From the NCBI RefSeq assembly GCF_016612995.1, contig NZ_JAEOAH010000044.1, positions 1 through 54,833 of the forward strand: a stretch of DNA of 54,833 nucleotides, written 5' to 3'. Shown one piece after another: positions 20,282 through 29,665 of the stretch; within the stretch, counting starts at the first letter, position 1, and every line of letters begins with the position of its first letter. The position numbers were made by a program, and so were the translations under genes. The DNA comes from Viridibacillus soli (GTDB taxonomy: Bacteria; Bacillota; Bacilli; Bacillales_A; Planococcaceae). The notes under the pieces are model-generated. The model made no database searches and had not been told where the DNA came from. It worked only from the letters and a program-made list of their open reading frames with translations.

Positions 20282-20310
20282 ATTGTATGCAGGGCGGGAT
20301 AAATATATGA
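20282..20310 (-). promoter_or_regulatory. Sigma-E type promoter of yabPQ
   Basis: On the minus strand the -10 CATACAAT (20282-20289) matches the sigma-E consensus fully and the -35 TCATATA (20304-20310) at six of seven positions, with 14-bp spacing. It lies about 30 bases before yabP. Confidence 0.78.
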
Positions 20311-20377
20311 CTAAATACTAAGATGACTTGTCCAAAAGAAATTCATATCACTATAACTTAGTAAGTAGATTTAAAAC

Positions 20378-20668
20378 TCAATCTTCATCATCAATAAACT
20401 GTGGTTCTACTTTTTCTAATTTCTCTTCTTTTAAAACTGTGAACATTCTTACAGCTTCATCTTTTTTTACAATATCTTTAATTTCTTCAATACGTGCAGT
20501 AACCACTTTTTGCCCGAAGCGAATAGCTAATTCATCATTTACTTTCACAGCCGAGCTTGCTTTAGCTACTTTACTGTTGATAGTAATACGACCTTGATCA
20601 GCTACTTCTTTTGCTAATGTACGGCGTTTAATTAAACGTGATACTTTCAAAAACTTATCTAATCTCAT
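20378..20668 (-). CDS. rqcP: S4-domain ribosome quality control factor RqcP
   Basis: A 96-residue protein with an S4 RNA-binding domain (MRLDKFLKVSRLIKRRTLAKE, then GRITINSKVAKASSAV). In B. subtilis RqcP (YabO, Hsp15-like) binds the 50S subunit with RqcH and helps add alanine tails to stalled nascent chains. The acidic C-terminus (QFIDDED) is unlike the core. It starts 3 bases after the yabN stop, so the two are surely co-transcribed. Confidence 0.93.
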   Translation of the reverse strand: MRLDKFLKVSRLIKRRTLAKEVADQGRITINSKVAKASSAVKVNDELAIRFGQKVVTARIEEIKDIVKKDEAVRMFTVLKEEKLEKVEPQFIDDED

Positions 20669-20671
20669 ATA

Positions 20672-22138
20672 TTATTCCCCTTCTTGGTTTTTCGCTTCAT
20701 TCCAAAAAGCATCTAACTCTTCGAATGTGTAAGCTTTGAAATCCTTGTTGCCTGCCATGACTTGTTCTTCTACATACGCGAAGCGTCGAGCAAATTTTCT
20801 ATTTGCATGAAGCATAGCGTCTTCTGCTGAAATTTTATAAACACGTGCGATATTCACTAATGTAAAGAGCACATCACCAAATTCATCTAAACGGGTTTCA
20901 TTCGTACCATTCGTCACTTCTACACGGAATTCCTGCCACTCTTCGACGAATTTTCCCCATACGCCATCTGTTGTTGGCCAGTCAAAGCCTACTTTTGCAG
21001 CTCTTCTTTGGTAGTTATAAGAAGTTTGCAGTGAAGACGCTGCACGGTATTCACCATTTAATAGAGGCTTTGTCGTGTCATCAATTGCCTGCTCTTCATT
21101 TTTAATTTTCTCCCAGTTGGCATTTACTTCTTCCACATTTTCTACAGTAATATCACCAAATACATGTGGATGACGGCGGATCATTTTCGCGCTCACTGCT
21201 TCTAGAATATCTTCTAAGTTAAAGAAGCCTTCATCCTCACCGATCTGTGCGTGTAAAAATACTTGTAGTAAAACGTCACCAAGCTCTTCAATCATATGCT
21301 CATCATCTTGCTCATCGATTGTTTGTAGGAACTCGTGCACTTCCTCAAGTATATACCTTTTCAAACTTTCATGAGTTTGCTTTTGATCCCAAGGACAACC
21401 ATTAGGGCCGCGCAATGTTGAAATAATCTCACGGAATGTTGACCATTCACGAAGTGCTTCGTCACGATTAGCTACAGGAGGCACGTAGACCGTTGTTAAG
21501 TTATCAATTTCAGCTGCACGATCTAATTCATATAAAGGAACCGTGCGTAACTTCTCGCCTACTGAGCCTGCTGCAGTGACGATTGTGACTGGATAATCCT
21601 CACGGTATTTTTCCATCAATGTTAGTTTTACTTCAGAAGCGCTGAACGTGTCGTACACCTGTGCGATTAATAAATGATGATGCATATTCACTTCATGCGC
21701 TGAGAAAGTTGTACCATCTACTAGTTGGAAGCCATCGATTGGGTCAATGCGTAATGCACCGAAAATTGGGTCTAAGAAACTTTGGCCACCTTCAATTTTC
21801 AAATTCACTTTACCTTCTTTTTCGGCTTCTATTAAAAGTTGAATAGTTAGTTCTGCTACAAGTGGATGGCCAGGAACTGCGTACATAATGTCTTCCTGCT
21901 CCACATAATCTAAAAGCGTTGCCACAATTTCTTCATAAACCGGACGGAAATCATCATGTTTTTCATAAATATTGTCGAAGCTTTCCAGTTGGATACCCTC
22001 AGCTACTAATTCATGTAGCACTGGGTGGTCCATTGTACGTACATATATTTTCTTCGCCTGTTGTAGTTTGCGATATACGCCCATTTGCAATTGTTCAAAG
22101 TCACCAGCGCCAAGGCCGATTACTGTTAATTGATGCAT
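20672..22138 (-). CDS. yabN: Tetrapyrrole methylase-MazG fusion protein YabN
   Basis: Two-domain protein of 488 residues. The N-terminal half (about 1-215) is a SAM-dependent tetrapyrrole-methylase-type domain (VIGLGAGDFEQLQMGVYRKL, later YAVPGHPLVAE). The C-terminal half (about 225-485) is a duplicated MazG nucleoside triphosphate pyrophosphohydrolase with metal-binding EELGDVLLQVFLHA and, in the second repeat, DEFGDVLFTLVNIAR. It may clear non-canonical nucleotides; the methylase substrate is unknown. Confidence 0.93.
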   Translation of the reverse strand: MHQLTVIGLGAGDFEQLQMGVYRKLQQAKKIYVRTMDHPVLHELVAEGIQLESFDNIYEKHDDFRPVYEEIVATLLDYVEQEDIMYAVPGHPLVAELTIQLLIEAEKEGKVNLKIEGGQSFLDPIFGALRIDPIDGFQLVDGTTFSAHEVNMHHHLLIAQVYDTFSASEVKLTLMEKYREDYPVTIVTAAGSVGEKLRTVPLYELDRAAEIDNLTTVYVPPVANRDEALREWSTFREIISTLRGPNGCPWDQKQTHESLKRYILEEVHEFLQTIDEQDDEHMIEELGDVLLQVFLHAQIGEDEGFFNLEDILEAVSAKMIRRHPHVFGDITVENVEEVNANWEKIKNEEQAIDDTTKPLLNGEYRAASSLQTSYNYQRRAAKVGFDWPTTDGVWGKFVEEWQEFRVEVTNGTNETRLDEFGDVLFTLVNIARVYKISAEDAMLHANRKFARRFAYVEEQVMAGNKDFKAYTFEELDAFWNEAKNQEGE

Positions 22139-22154
22139 AATTTTTCACCTATCC

Positions 22155-23762
22155 TTATTTCTTTCGTTGTAGCCATAGTTGATAGCTAGCCATTCTACGT
22201 CCAAACGGCAGTAAAAACCAATCTCGACTTGATAAAACACCTAACTTTGCAATGAATGTCAAAAATACAAAAGCCCCTATCGCTGCCGCCGAGCTACCAG
22301 TCACCGCTGCTTGCAATCGGGATGGCAAGGAAGAAGAGAACCACTGCTCCGCGCAATAAATCCAAAACAGAACACTTCCTATCATCGCAAGCGAAGCAAG
22401 CGATGTGCCCATATAAAAATGCATTGGCGCCAACCTTATTGGGCGTATTTTTTTAAAATAATAAATCAACCCAAAAGCCGAAAAAATTAAACCTAAATTC
22501 CCTGCATACGCCGCTCCTATAATGCCCCATTTGGCAATAAAAGGTTCATTACAAACCACTTTCACCAAAAAACCTGCCGTTAATAACAAGGCCGGTACTT
22601 TTAATTTACCTAATCCTTGAAGCATTGCCGTCAACGGTAAAATAAGTGACAGCCATACAATTTGTATCACAAAAATAATAAGTACATTAGATAATTCACG
22701 CGTTTCAAACAACATCTCATTGACATAAGGCATGACGAGCATTAAACCAAGCGTCGCAGCAAAACCAAATAACAAAGCTGTGCGATAGGTGAGCTGGATA
22801 AAGCGTTCAGCATCCCGCCCACCATGCTTTTTCGAGGCATGTGCAACAAGGGGTACAATGGCGAGTGATAACGATGTCGCAATTACTAGACCTACCTGCA
22901 CAAGCGGTTGCCCCCTATCATAAATGCCCTTCGTTTCCATAGCCTCTACTATTGGTATACCACCTTTCACAAGTGTTTCAAAAACGGTAAATGAATCAAC
23001 AAGTTGGAAGAATAGCAGTAAAAGCCCACTCATACTGACTGCAATACTTAAAATCGTCAATTCCTTAATAACCGGGAAGATAGCTATTTTTTTTCGTACA
23101 ACTACCGATTTCTTTTGCTTATATTTTTTAAAATATAACCACAGTAAAATGATACCAGCCAATTCGCCGACAACCGTTCCAGCCATTGCTATTTGTCCAG
23201 CTTGATATAGGGAAGAAGTCGTCGCCATCACAATCCAGGTACCACCTAAGATGACAAGTACTCGGACAGTTTGTTCAATCACTTGGGCATAAGCGACAGG
23301 CGTCATAATGCCACGTGCTTGAAATAACCCTTTATATACTGCAATTGCCGGCATGCATAGTGTAACGAACGAACCCGTACGTAAAAGTAATGCTAATGCT
23401 GGGTCGCCCATCCATTTAGCAAATAAATCTGCCCCACCAAATAAAATGGCGAAGAACAGTATTGACAATATACTTAAATAATAAAATGTCACTCGTAATA
23501 ATTCATGACGCTGTGCTTCGCCATCACGCTCTTCAGCTTCTGCAAGCATTTTAGAAATGGCTACGGCAAAACCACTCGACGTCCATACAACGAAAATAGC
23601 TACAAATGGGTACACTTGCTGGTAAATATAAAAACCTTGGTCCCCAACTAAATTTTGAAAAGGGACTCGATATAGCATACTCAATATTTTGACGAATAAA
23701 GCAGCGAGCGTTAATAACGCTACTCCCTTCACATATACCTTCATTCCCCACTTTTCAGGCAT
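22155..23762 (-). CDS. yabM: MATE/MOP-family polysaccharide flippase (YabM/SpoVB-like)
   Basis: An integral membrane protein of 535 residues with about 14 predicted membrane segments, from the MOP superfamily of lipid-linked oligosaccharide flippases (the MurJ/SpoVB/YtgP group). The N-terminal LTLAALFVKILSMLYRVPFQ is characteristic. By position it is yabM; in B. subtilis SpoVB is the close paralogue needed for spore cortex. The natural substrate, probably a lipid-linked glycan, is unknown. GAGGA stands 6 bases before the chosen ATG; an internal ATG six codons on is possible. Confidence 0.9.
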   Translation of the reverse strand: MPEKWGMKVYVKGVALLTLAALFVKILSMLYRVPFQNLVGDQGFYIYQQVYPFVAIFVVWTSSGFAVAISKMLAEAEERDGEAQRHELLRVTFYYLSILSILFFAILFGGADLFAKWMGDPALALLLRTGSFVTLCMPAIAVYKGLFQARGIMTPVAYAQVIEQTVRVLVILGGTWIVMATTSSLYQAGQIAMAGTVVGELAGIILLWLYFKKYKQKKSVVVRKKIAIFPVIKELTILSIAVSMSGLLLLFFQLVDSFTVFETLVKGGIPIVEAMETKGIYDRGQPLVQVGLVIATSLSLAIVPLVAHASKKHGGRDAERFIQLTYRTALLFGFAATLGLMLVMPYVNEMLFETRELSNVLIIFVIQIVWLSLILPLTAMLQGLGKLKVPALLLTAGFLVKVVCNEPFIAKWGIIGAAYAGNLGLIFSAFGLIYYFKKIRPIRLAPMHFYMGTSLASLAMIGSVLFWIYCAEQWFSSSLPSRLQAAVTGSSAAAIGAFVFLTFIAKLGVLSSRDWFLLPFGRRMASYQLWLQRKK

Positions 23763-23998
23763 TTTAAATCCTCATTCCTCTACAACATCAATCAAAACCT
23801 TCATTAATCTAAATGTCATCAGTATAGCATATTGATGTCCTTCCTTAAAAAAATGCTATACATAAACAAAAAGAACTATATATCTTAATGAAAATTTCTT
23901 TAGTTTAAAAAATAACAGTAAAAAGGGGATTTTTGATTCATATTTATCTAAATATTCCGATATCAATATTAACTAATGAGCATAGAGGAGGGGTTCAA

Positions 23999-24316
23999 TT
24001 GAGAATGAACATTACAAACATCAAAACATTTCAAAATACAGCGAAATTTAATCGACCATATTTCCTACAAAGTGCATATGTAAATGAAGTTCAGAAAACT
24101 AAGGATGAAAAATCGCGTATCATTATAGAAAAGGTAAACGGTTATATTCGTCAGTATCTAGTCAAAGAAGACGGTACTAAAATACTCATTTCTGAAATGC
24201 GTGATGATGTCGTGCAATCATCACCTACTCAAAATGAATCCAATGCCAATAATTTAATGGATTTACTCAACTATTCTACAGGAGTAAGTCCCCCGACGAT
24301 TAAAGCCGTAAAATAA
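23999..24316 (+). CDS. Hypothetical protein, convergent with spoVT
   Basis: I do not recognise this gene. It encodes about 105 residues on the plus strand, against the direction of nearly all its neighbours. The best start is TTG at 23999 with GAGGAGGGG 5 bases upstream; an ATG at 24005 is also in frame. The protein is soluble, with no signal peptide or membrane segment. A charged middle part (KSRIIIEKVNGYIRQYLVKE, then GTKILISEM) looks like a short beta-rich unit, and the C-terminus is Asn-, Ser- and Pro-rich. It shares a bidirectional terminator with spoVT. B. subtilis has no gene here. Confidence 0.72.
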   Translation: MRMNITNIKTFQNTAKFNRPYFLQSAYVNEVQKTKDEKSRIIIEKVNGYIRQYLVKEDGTKILISEMRDDVVQSSPTQNESNANNLMDLLNYSTGVSPPTIKAVK

Positions 24317-24356
24317 AAAATGTCCTCCTCATCAATGATGAGGAGGACATTTTTTA
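24314..24356. terminator. Bidirectional terminator between the unknown gene and spoVT
   Basis: A near-perfect stem of 17-18 bp with a short loop, with A and T runs at both ends, so it can stop transcription from both sides. Confidence 0.93.
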
Positions 24357-24358
24357 TT

Positions 24359-24895
24359 TTAATCGAGCATTTGCTTTGCAAGAAAATGTGCGGCTGTTTC
24401 AGCCACTTTTTGCTCTGCATCGCCGATAAAATGGACCTTCGACAATATATAAACAGCGCCAATTGGGTCTCCTGACACGATAATAGGTGCCACGCAATAG
24501 GATTTAATTTGTTCTACTTGACCGGGTACTAACTCTACAGAACTTTCATGCTTCTCGACTAAAATGGAACGTTGCATAATACTTTCTTCAGCAAATGATG
24601 AGAGTCGTCGGTTCACATAATCTTTTTTCGATACACCGGCAACAGCAATCATTTCATCACGATCACTAATTAACGCTGCTGTACCAAGTGTTTCAAATAA
24701 CGTTTCTACATATGAAGTTGCAAAGTCACCTAATTCACTAATAGGCGAGTATTTTTTCAAAATAACTTCGCCTTCACGATCCGTGAAAATTTCTAACGGA
24801 TCTCCTTCACGGATGCGTAAAGTCCTTCTAATTTCCTTTGGGATAACGACTCGACCAAGATCATCAATACGTCGTACAATGCCAGTTGCCTTCAT
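24359..24895 (-). CDS. spoVT: Stage V sporulation transcription regulator SpoVT
   Basis: Forespore transcription factor that tunes the sigma-G regulon. The 178-residue protein has an N-terminal AbrB-type swapped-hairpin DNA-binding domain (residues 1-50: TGIVRRIDDLGRVVIPKEIR) and a C-terminal GAF-like domain (about 56-178). The N-terminus is clearly homologous to the AbrB encoded further along in this window. A sigma-G type promoter stands upstream, overlapping the short gap after mfd. Confidence 0.97.
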   Translation of the reverse strand: MKATGIVRRIDDLGRVVIPKEIRRTLRIREGDPLEIFTDREGEVILKKYSPISELGDFATSYVETLFETLGTAALISDRDEMIAVAGVSKKDYVNRRLSSFAEESIMQRSILVEKHESSVELVPGQVEQIKSYCVAPIIVSGDPIGAVYILSKVHFIGDAEQKVAETAAHFLAKQMLD

Positions 24896-24937
24896 TCGTG
24901 TTGCCTCACTTTCGACAAAATATAGTTATACTCGTCC

Positions 24938-24967
24938 TAGTATGGTTCATAAATGGGCAATCTATGC
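24938..24967 (-). promoter_or_regulatory. Sigma-G type promoter of spoVT
   Basis: On the minus strand -35 GCATA (24963-24967) and -10 CATACTA (24938-24944) both match the sigma-G consensus (GHATR, CATNHTA) with 18-bp spacing. The predicted start is about 35 bases before spoVT. Confidence 0.78.
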
Positions 24968-24978
24968 AAAAAGTGGTA

Positions 24979-27900
24979 TTACTCAGCAACAGGTGCAGAT
25001 TCTTCCCTTTTTGCAGCTGGCAAAAGTTGCATGATTTCTTCTAATATATCGAATGGTAATTGCTTATCCATTTTGCGTTCATCAATTGTTAATAATAGTT
25101 GTTGGCCATCCATTTTGAAACCAACTGCTCGCCCAAATTTCAATGATTCCGAGACGACTTTTGCCCCATCTATATTCGCTGTACCTTGCTCTGAAATTTG
25201 AATCGTAATTATTTTATTACTTTCTTTGATTGAAGCGACACCAGACTGCTTCGCCCAAACTTTCATTCGTGCAATGCGTAATAATCGTTTCGTTTCAAAT
25301 GGTACATCGCCAAATCGATCTTGTAGTTCATCGATGATTTCTACATAGTCATCTTCTTCTTCCATCGCTTTAACTCGTTTATACATTTGAATTTTTTGAT
25401 AGCCGTCTGGAATATATTGATCTGGAATATATGCATCATAAGGTAAAATAATTTCAATTTCTAGTATATCCTCTTTTTTCGTACCACTGCGTCTTTCTTC
25501 AATTGCTTCTTCAAGCATTTGTGAGTACAAGTCAAATCCGACAGAATCAATAAAGCCATGTTGCTGTGAGCCTAGTAAATTCCCTGCCCCTCGAATTGAT
25601 AAATCGCGCATTGCAATTTTAAATCCTGAGCCAAGCTCGGTAAATTCTTTAATTGCTTGTAAACGTTGTTCAGCTACCTCTGTCAGCACTTTATCACGTT
25701 GATACATAAAGTAGGCATATGCTACACGATTTGAACGCCCAACACGTCCACGCAGCTGATAAAGCTGTGATAAACCCATGCGATCTGCATTGTATACGAT
25801 TAATGTATTTACATTTGGAATATCGATACCTGTTTCAATAATTGTTGTCGTTACCAAAACATCATAGTCCCCGTCTAAAAACCCTAAAATGACAGACTCT
25901 AGTTCTGATTCTGTCATCTGACCATGGGCAAAACCAACACGGGCTTCAGGCACAAGTTCTTGAATCTCCTGTACCTTTTTCGCCATATCTTCAACACGAT
26001 TATATAAATAGAACGTTTGCCCACCACGTGACATTTCACGTTCAATCGCTTCACGCACAAGTGCACCGCTATGCTCCATAACATATGTCTGCACTGGGAA
26101 ACGGTTTGCAGGTGGTGTTTCAATAACTGATAAATCACGGACGCCTACCATCGACATATGAAGCGTACGAGGGATTGGTGTTGCGGTTAACGTTAAAACA
26201 TCCACATTTGTTTTTAATTGTTTAATTTTTTCTTTATGCGTCACGCCAAATCGTTGTTCTTCATCGACGACGAGTAATCCTAAATCACGATAAACAACGT
26301 CTTTAGATAACAAACGATGAGTACCCACGACGATATCTACGGTGCCAGACTTTAACCCTTTGAGTGTTTCTGCTTGCTGCTTTTTCGTACGGAAACGGCT
26401 TAGTAGACCGATTGAAACCGCTTGTTCTTGGAAGCGTTCCTGCATCGTTTCAAAATGCTGTTGGGCTAAAATGGTTGTTGGAACTAGGAAGGCTACTTGC
26501 TTCCCGTCCATAATGGCTTTAAAGGCAGCTCGAATAGCAACCTCTGTTTTACCATAACCAACATCACCACACACAAGACGGTCCATTGGGCGCTGCCGTT
26601 CCATGTCATGCTTCACTTCGCGAATTGAACGTAATTGATCATCTGTTTCCTCATAAGGGAATACAGCTTCAAAGGAGCGTTGCTCATCGCCATCTGGTGC
26701 AAAGGCAAAACCAACTTCAGCTTCACGTTTCGCATATAACTTGATTAAATCATCTGCAATATCTTGTACAGCAGAAGATACTTTGCTCTTTGCACGCTTC
26801 CATTCTGCTCCGCCTAGCTTATGTAGCTTCGGTTCACGGTCTTCAGATGCAACGTATTTTTGGATTAAATCAATTTGGTCGACTGGCACGAATAATTTAT
26901 CATCTGCTCGGTACCGGATGTGTAAGTAGTCTTTATGTGAGCCTTTCACTTCTAACGTTTCAATACCGATATATTTCCCAATACCATGATGAATATGCAC
27001 AACGTAATCGCCAGGTTTGATCTCGGTATAGCTTTTTATACGCTCGGCATTTGTCATTTTCTGAGGGCGCGTTTTCTTTTTCGGTTTTTGTTTAAATAAC
27101 TCCTCTTCCGTGACAATTGCTAAACGTTGTAATGGTAGCTCGAAACCAGCTGTCAATGTACCGTCGATTGCAAAAACACCTGCACCATTTGGCTCGCCTA
27201 GTTGTATATGAATATCGTAATCATCTAATACTGTTTGCATTTTACGTAGACGCTCTTGGCCTTCTGCTACAAAAAGAACGGTGAATTTGCCTTGCTCCCA
27301 GCGTTCGATTTCATTTTTCAATAAGGGCATTTGTGCATGGAAATGCTGCATCGGTTTACATGAGAAGCTTGTTGTCTTCTTAAATTGCACACCAGAAAAT
27401 GCACGCGTAAATAGGGCAAGATAGAGTTTAGGTTGATTCAGCATTGCTAAAATTTCCTTTAGCGAATAAGATGGCTTTACCGCATGGACCATTTTCCCTT
27501 CTTCAAGAAGAGATAAGAACCATTCCTTTTCTTCCTTCTCCCATGCCTCCATTACTTCCTGTACACGGCCAAGCTCATCAAATACAACAAGGCCGTTTCG
27601 AACAAAATAATCACCTAAATAAGATGGCTTATCATATAACAGCGAGCCATATTTATTTGCGTAGTTAGGTAAGTTACCTTGACTTAGCATTTCGATATCA
27701 GCTTGGATATTTTGATAAAGTGCTTCTTTGACGTCTTGCGCTTTTACCTTACGCAAACTTTCTGCCAATGCATCTTCTAATTTCTCAGCCAATATCACTC
27801 GCTGCTCTTTCGTTAAAACAAATTCTGCCGCTGGTAAAATACGCACGTCATTTAGTTTATCGATTGAGCGCTGGTCATCAGCCGAAAATGTACGGATCGA

Positions 27901-28506
27901 ATCAACTTCCGTATCGAATAACTCAATACGTATAGGTACTTCCATATATGGTGGATAAATATCTAAAATACCACCACGTAGCGCAAATTCTCCAGGTGTT
28001 GTCACCATTTGCCCTCGTGTATAGCCCATCACAACAAGCTGATTCAACCAAACTTCTACGTCAATTTCTTCTCCAATAGCCGTACGAAGGCGTAAATCGA
28101 GCCATTGCTCTCTCGGTGACATCATTTTACGTAAGCCAGCCACAGGAATAATATAGATCCCCTTTTGCTCATGTAGCATATGATCAATTGTTTCGATTCG
28201 TTGTGCTCTTAACTCCGGACTCGCTATCGACATATCAGCCGCGATAAATTCATCTGCTGGGTAATAGTGAACTAGTTCCTCGCCAATTAGCTTCACTAGA
28301 TCGTCGTACATTTTCTGCGCCTGCAATAAATTCGGAGAAATAATATATACCGGCTTTTCAATTGCCCCATAAATTGTATCCAAAAAGGCTGGACGTGCAC
28401 TCCCAGAAAGGCCTGTAATAAGCTGAGAGCCATTACCTTTTTGCAAGTCTTCCAATAAGTTTGTTATATGCATATCTTGAGAGAATAATTTACGTAAAAT
28501 TTCCAA
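24979..28506 (-). CDS. mfd: Transcription-repair coupling factor Mfd
   Basis: A DNA translocase that removes RNA polymerase stalled at lesions and recruits UvrA. The 1175-residue protein has the N-terminal UvrB-like domains (to about 350), the RNA polymerase interaction domain (about 490-560: [18 protein letters not shown]), the RecG-like helicase with Walker [12 protein letters not shown] and DEEQRFG box (about 640-960), and the C-terminal TRCF domain (about 1010-1110). Its length equals that of the B. subtilis protein to within a few residues. Confidence 0.97.
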   Translation of the reverse strand: MEILRKLFSQDMHITNLLEDLQKGNGSQLITGLSGSARPAFLDTIYGAIEKPVYIISPNLLQAQKMYDDLVKLIGEELVHYYPADEFIAADMSIASPELRAQRIETIDHMLHEQKGIYIIPVAGLRKMMSPREQWLDLRLRTAIGEEIDVEVWLNQLVVMGYTRGQMVTTPGEFALRGGILDIYPPYMEVPIRIELFDTEVDSIRTFSADDQRSIDKLNDVRILPAAEFVLTKEQRVILAEKLEDALAESLRKVKAQDVKEALYQNIQADIEMLSQGNLPNYANKYGSLLYDKPSYLGDYFVRNGLVVFDELGRVQEVMEAWEKEEKEWFLSLLEEGKMVHAVKPSYSLKEILAMLNQPKLYLALFTRAFSGVQFKKTTSFSCKPMQHFHAQMPLLKNEIERWEQGKFTVLFVAEGQERLRKMQTVLDDYDIHIQLGEPNGAGVFAIDGTLTAGFELPLQRLAIVTEEELFKQKPKKKTRPQKMTNAERIKSYTEIKPGDYVVHIHHGIGKYIGIETLEVKGSHKDYLHIRYRADDKLFVPVDQIDLIQKYVASEDREPKLHKLGGAEWKRAKSKVSSAVQDIADDLIKLYAKREAEVGFAFAPDGDEQRSFEAVFPYEETDDQLRSIREVKHDMERQRPMDRLVCGDVGYGKTEVAIRAAFKAIMDGKQVAFLVPTTILAQQHFETMQERFQEQAVSIGLLSRFRTKKQQAETLKGLKSGTVDIVVGTHRLLSKDVVYRDLGLLVVDEEQRFGVTHKEKIKQLKTNVDVLTLTATPIPRTLHMSMVGVRDLSVIETPPANRFPVQTYVMEHSGALVREAIEREMSRGGQTFYLYNRVEDMAKKVQEIQELVPEARVGFAHGQMTESELESVILGFLDGDYDVLVTTTIIETGIDIPNVNTLIVYNADRMGLSQLYQLRGRVGRSNRVAYAYFMYQRDKVLTEVAEQRLQAIKEFTELGSGFKIAMRDLSIRGAGNLLGSQQHGFIDSVGFDLYSQMLEEAIEERRSGTKKEDILEIEIILPYDAYIPDQYIPDGYQKIQMYKRVKAMEEEDDYVEIIDELQDRFGDVPFETKRLLRIARMKVWAKQSGVASIKESNKIITIQISEQGTANIDGAKVVSESLKFGRAVGFKMDGQQLLLTIDERKMDKQLPFDILEEIMQLLPAAKREESAPVAE

Positions 28507-28625
28507 ATAAAAGCCCTCCTTCCTATCAAAATTACATCATGTTTGGATCATCTAACACTCGCTCTATTTTTATTTTACGAGTAGTTCAGTTATCTATTTC
28601 ATCTTTCCTTATCATTCGTATACAG

Positions 28626-28657
28626 AAAAAGGCCTTGGACGCATAGCGCACCAAAGC
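28626..28657 (-). terminator. fin terminator
   Basis: A 7-bp outer stem (28632-28638 with 28651-28657, one G-T pair) is followed on the minus strand by CTTTTTC, just after fin and before mfd. Confidence 0.6.
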
Positions 28658-28665
28658 ATTCTTCC

Positions 28666-28893
28666 TTATTGTAGCCATTTTTTTAATGCATAATAATCTG
28701 GAAATTGCTTTAAAGATTCTTCACAGTGCTCACAAATACACTCAACCGTTGTATCTCCATTATGGTCTTTGTGAATATATTGCTTTGCCTCTGCTTCATT
28801 TAATTGATGGAGCCTGCGGACACTTTCCTCTGAATCGAAAGGCAGTAGCCCAACCTCAGTTTCACAGTGCCGACAGCGATAATGAATTGCCAT
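28666..28893 (-). CDS. fin: Anti-sigma-F factor Fin
   Basis: Small forespore protein that binds sigma-F and helps the switch to sigma-G. With the ATG at 28893 it has 75 residues. Two CxxC pairs, CRHC (residues 7-10) and CEHC near the middle, form a zinc-ribbon-like pattern as in B. subtilis Fin (YabK). GGAGGG is 10 bases before this ATG and only 1 before the ATG at 28902, which decides the start. It lies between pth and mfd, the conserved place. Confidence 0.9.
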   Translation of the reverse strand: MAIHYRCRHCETEVGLLPFDSEESVRRLHQLNEAEAKQYIHKDHNGDTTVECICEHCEESLKQFPDYYALKKWLQ

Positions 28894-28917
28894 ATGCAAC
28901 ATGCCCTCCTTTATAAA

Positions 28918-28947
28918 AAGTATAGACAGTCACATGGCAATTTATGC
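28918..28947 (-). promoter_or_regulatory. Candidate sigma-F type promoter of fin
   Basis: On the minus strand GCATA (28943-28947) and a -10-like GTCTATACTT (28918-28927) are 15 bp apart. The -35 is perfect; the -10 matches four of the six fixed positions of the sigma-F consensus. In B. subtilis fin is under sigma-F. Confidence 0.5.
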
Positions 28948-28954
28948 TCTTTCA

Positions 28955-29512
28955 TTAATTAAATTGGTTCATAACATCTATGAAAGGTTTGGCTAACGAG
29001 TATTCACAAGCATCTGCTGCTTTATCGAAAGCATCTTGCATTAATGGCTGATCTTCTTTTGAAAATCTCGAAAGAACATAATCAGATACTTTCATGCCAG
29101 CAGGTGGACGGCTAATACCGATACGAATACGGTTGAAGTTTTGAGTACCAAGATGCTGGATTAACGATTTAATACCGTTATGTCCACCGGCACTCCCTTT
29201 TTGTCGCAGACGTAATTTGCCTTTATCTAAATCTAAATCATCATAAATAACAACGATATCTTCCACATCAATATCAAAGTAATCCATAATTGGGCCAACA
29301 CATTCCCCAGAAATATTCATATAAGTAAGTGGCTTCAATAACATTACTTTACCTTCTGGACGATGAATTGTTCCATACATACCATTAAATTTAGATTGAT
29401 TTAACGATACGCCCCATTTTGCTGCTAATATGTCGATTGTATCGAAACCGACATTGTGGTGTGTATGTTCATATGTCTTTCCCGGATTGCCGAGTCCAAT
29501 TATTAGTTTCAT
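28955..29512 (-). CDS. pth: Peptidyl-tRNA hydrolase
   Basis: Frees tRNA from prematurely released peptidyl-tRNA. The 185-residue protein has the N-terminal signature [18 protein letters not shown] with the catalytic histidine (His19), the [13 protein letters not shown] segment, and the [12 protein letters not shown] segment containing a second substrate-binding stretch. In B. subtilis (spoVC) it directly follows ctc; here the dlt operon separates them. Confidence 0.97.
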   Translation of the reverse strand: MKLIIGLGNPGKTYEHTHHNVGFDTIDILAAKWGVSLNQSKFNGMYGTIHRPEGKVMLLKPLTYMNISGECVGPIMDYFDIDVEDIVVIYDDLDLDKGKLRLRQKGSAGGHNGIKSLIQHLGTQNFNRIRIGISRPPAGMKVSDYVLSRFSKEDQPLMQDAFDKAADACEYSLAKPFIDVMNQFN

Positions 29513-29611
29513 AATAGCATCTTCCTTTTCTGCCTAATCCATGCTATTTTATCACATACCGTTGGAAATTATAAAAAATCGCAATTATTAGTGGTTTTTC
29601 GACCTTCTTAC

Positions 29612-29656
29612 ACAAAAAAAATCGCCTAATCATTATTAAATGATCCGGCGATTTTC
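29612..29656 (-). terminator. dlt operon terminator
   Basis: A stem with outer AAAATCGCC/GGCGATTTT and inner TCATT/AATGA is followed on the minus strand by TTTTTTTTG, right after dltD. Confidence 0.92.
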
Positions 29657-29665
29657 TTTATATGA

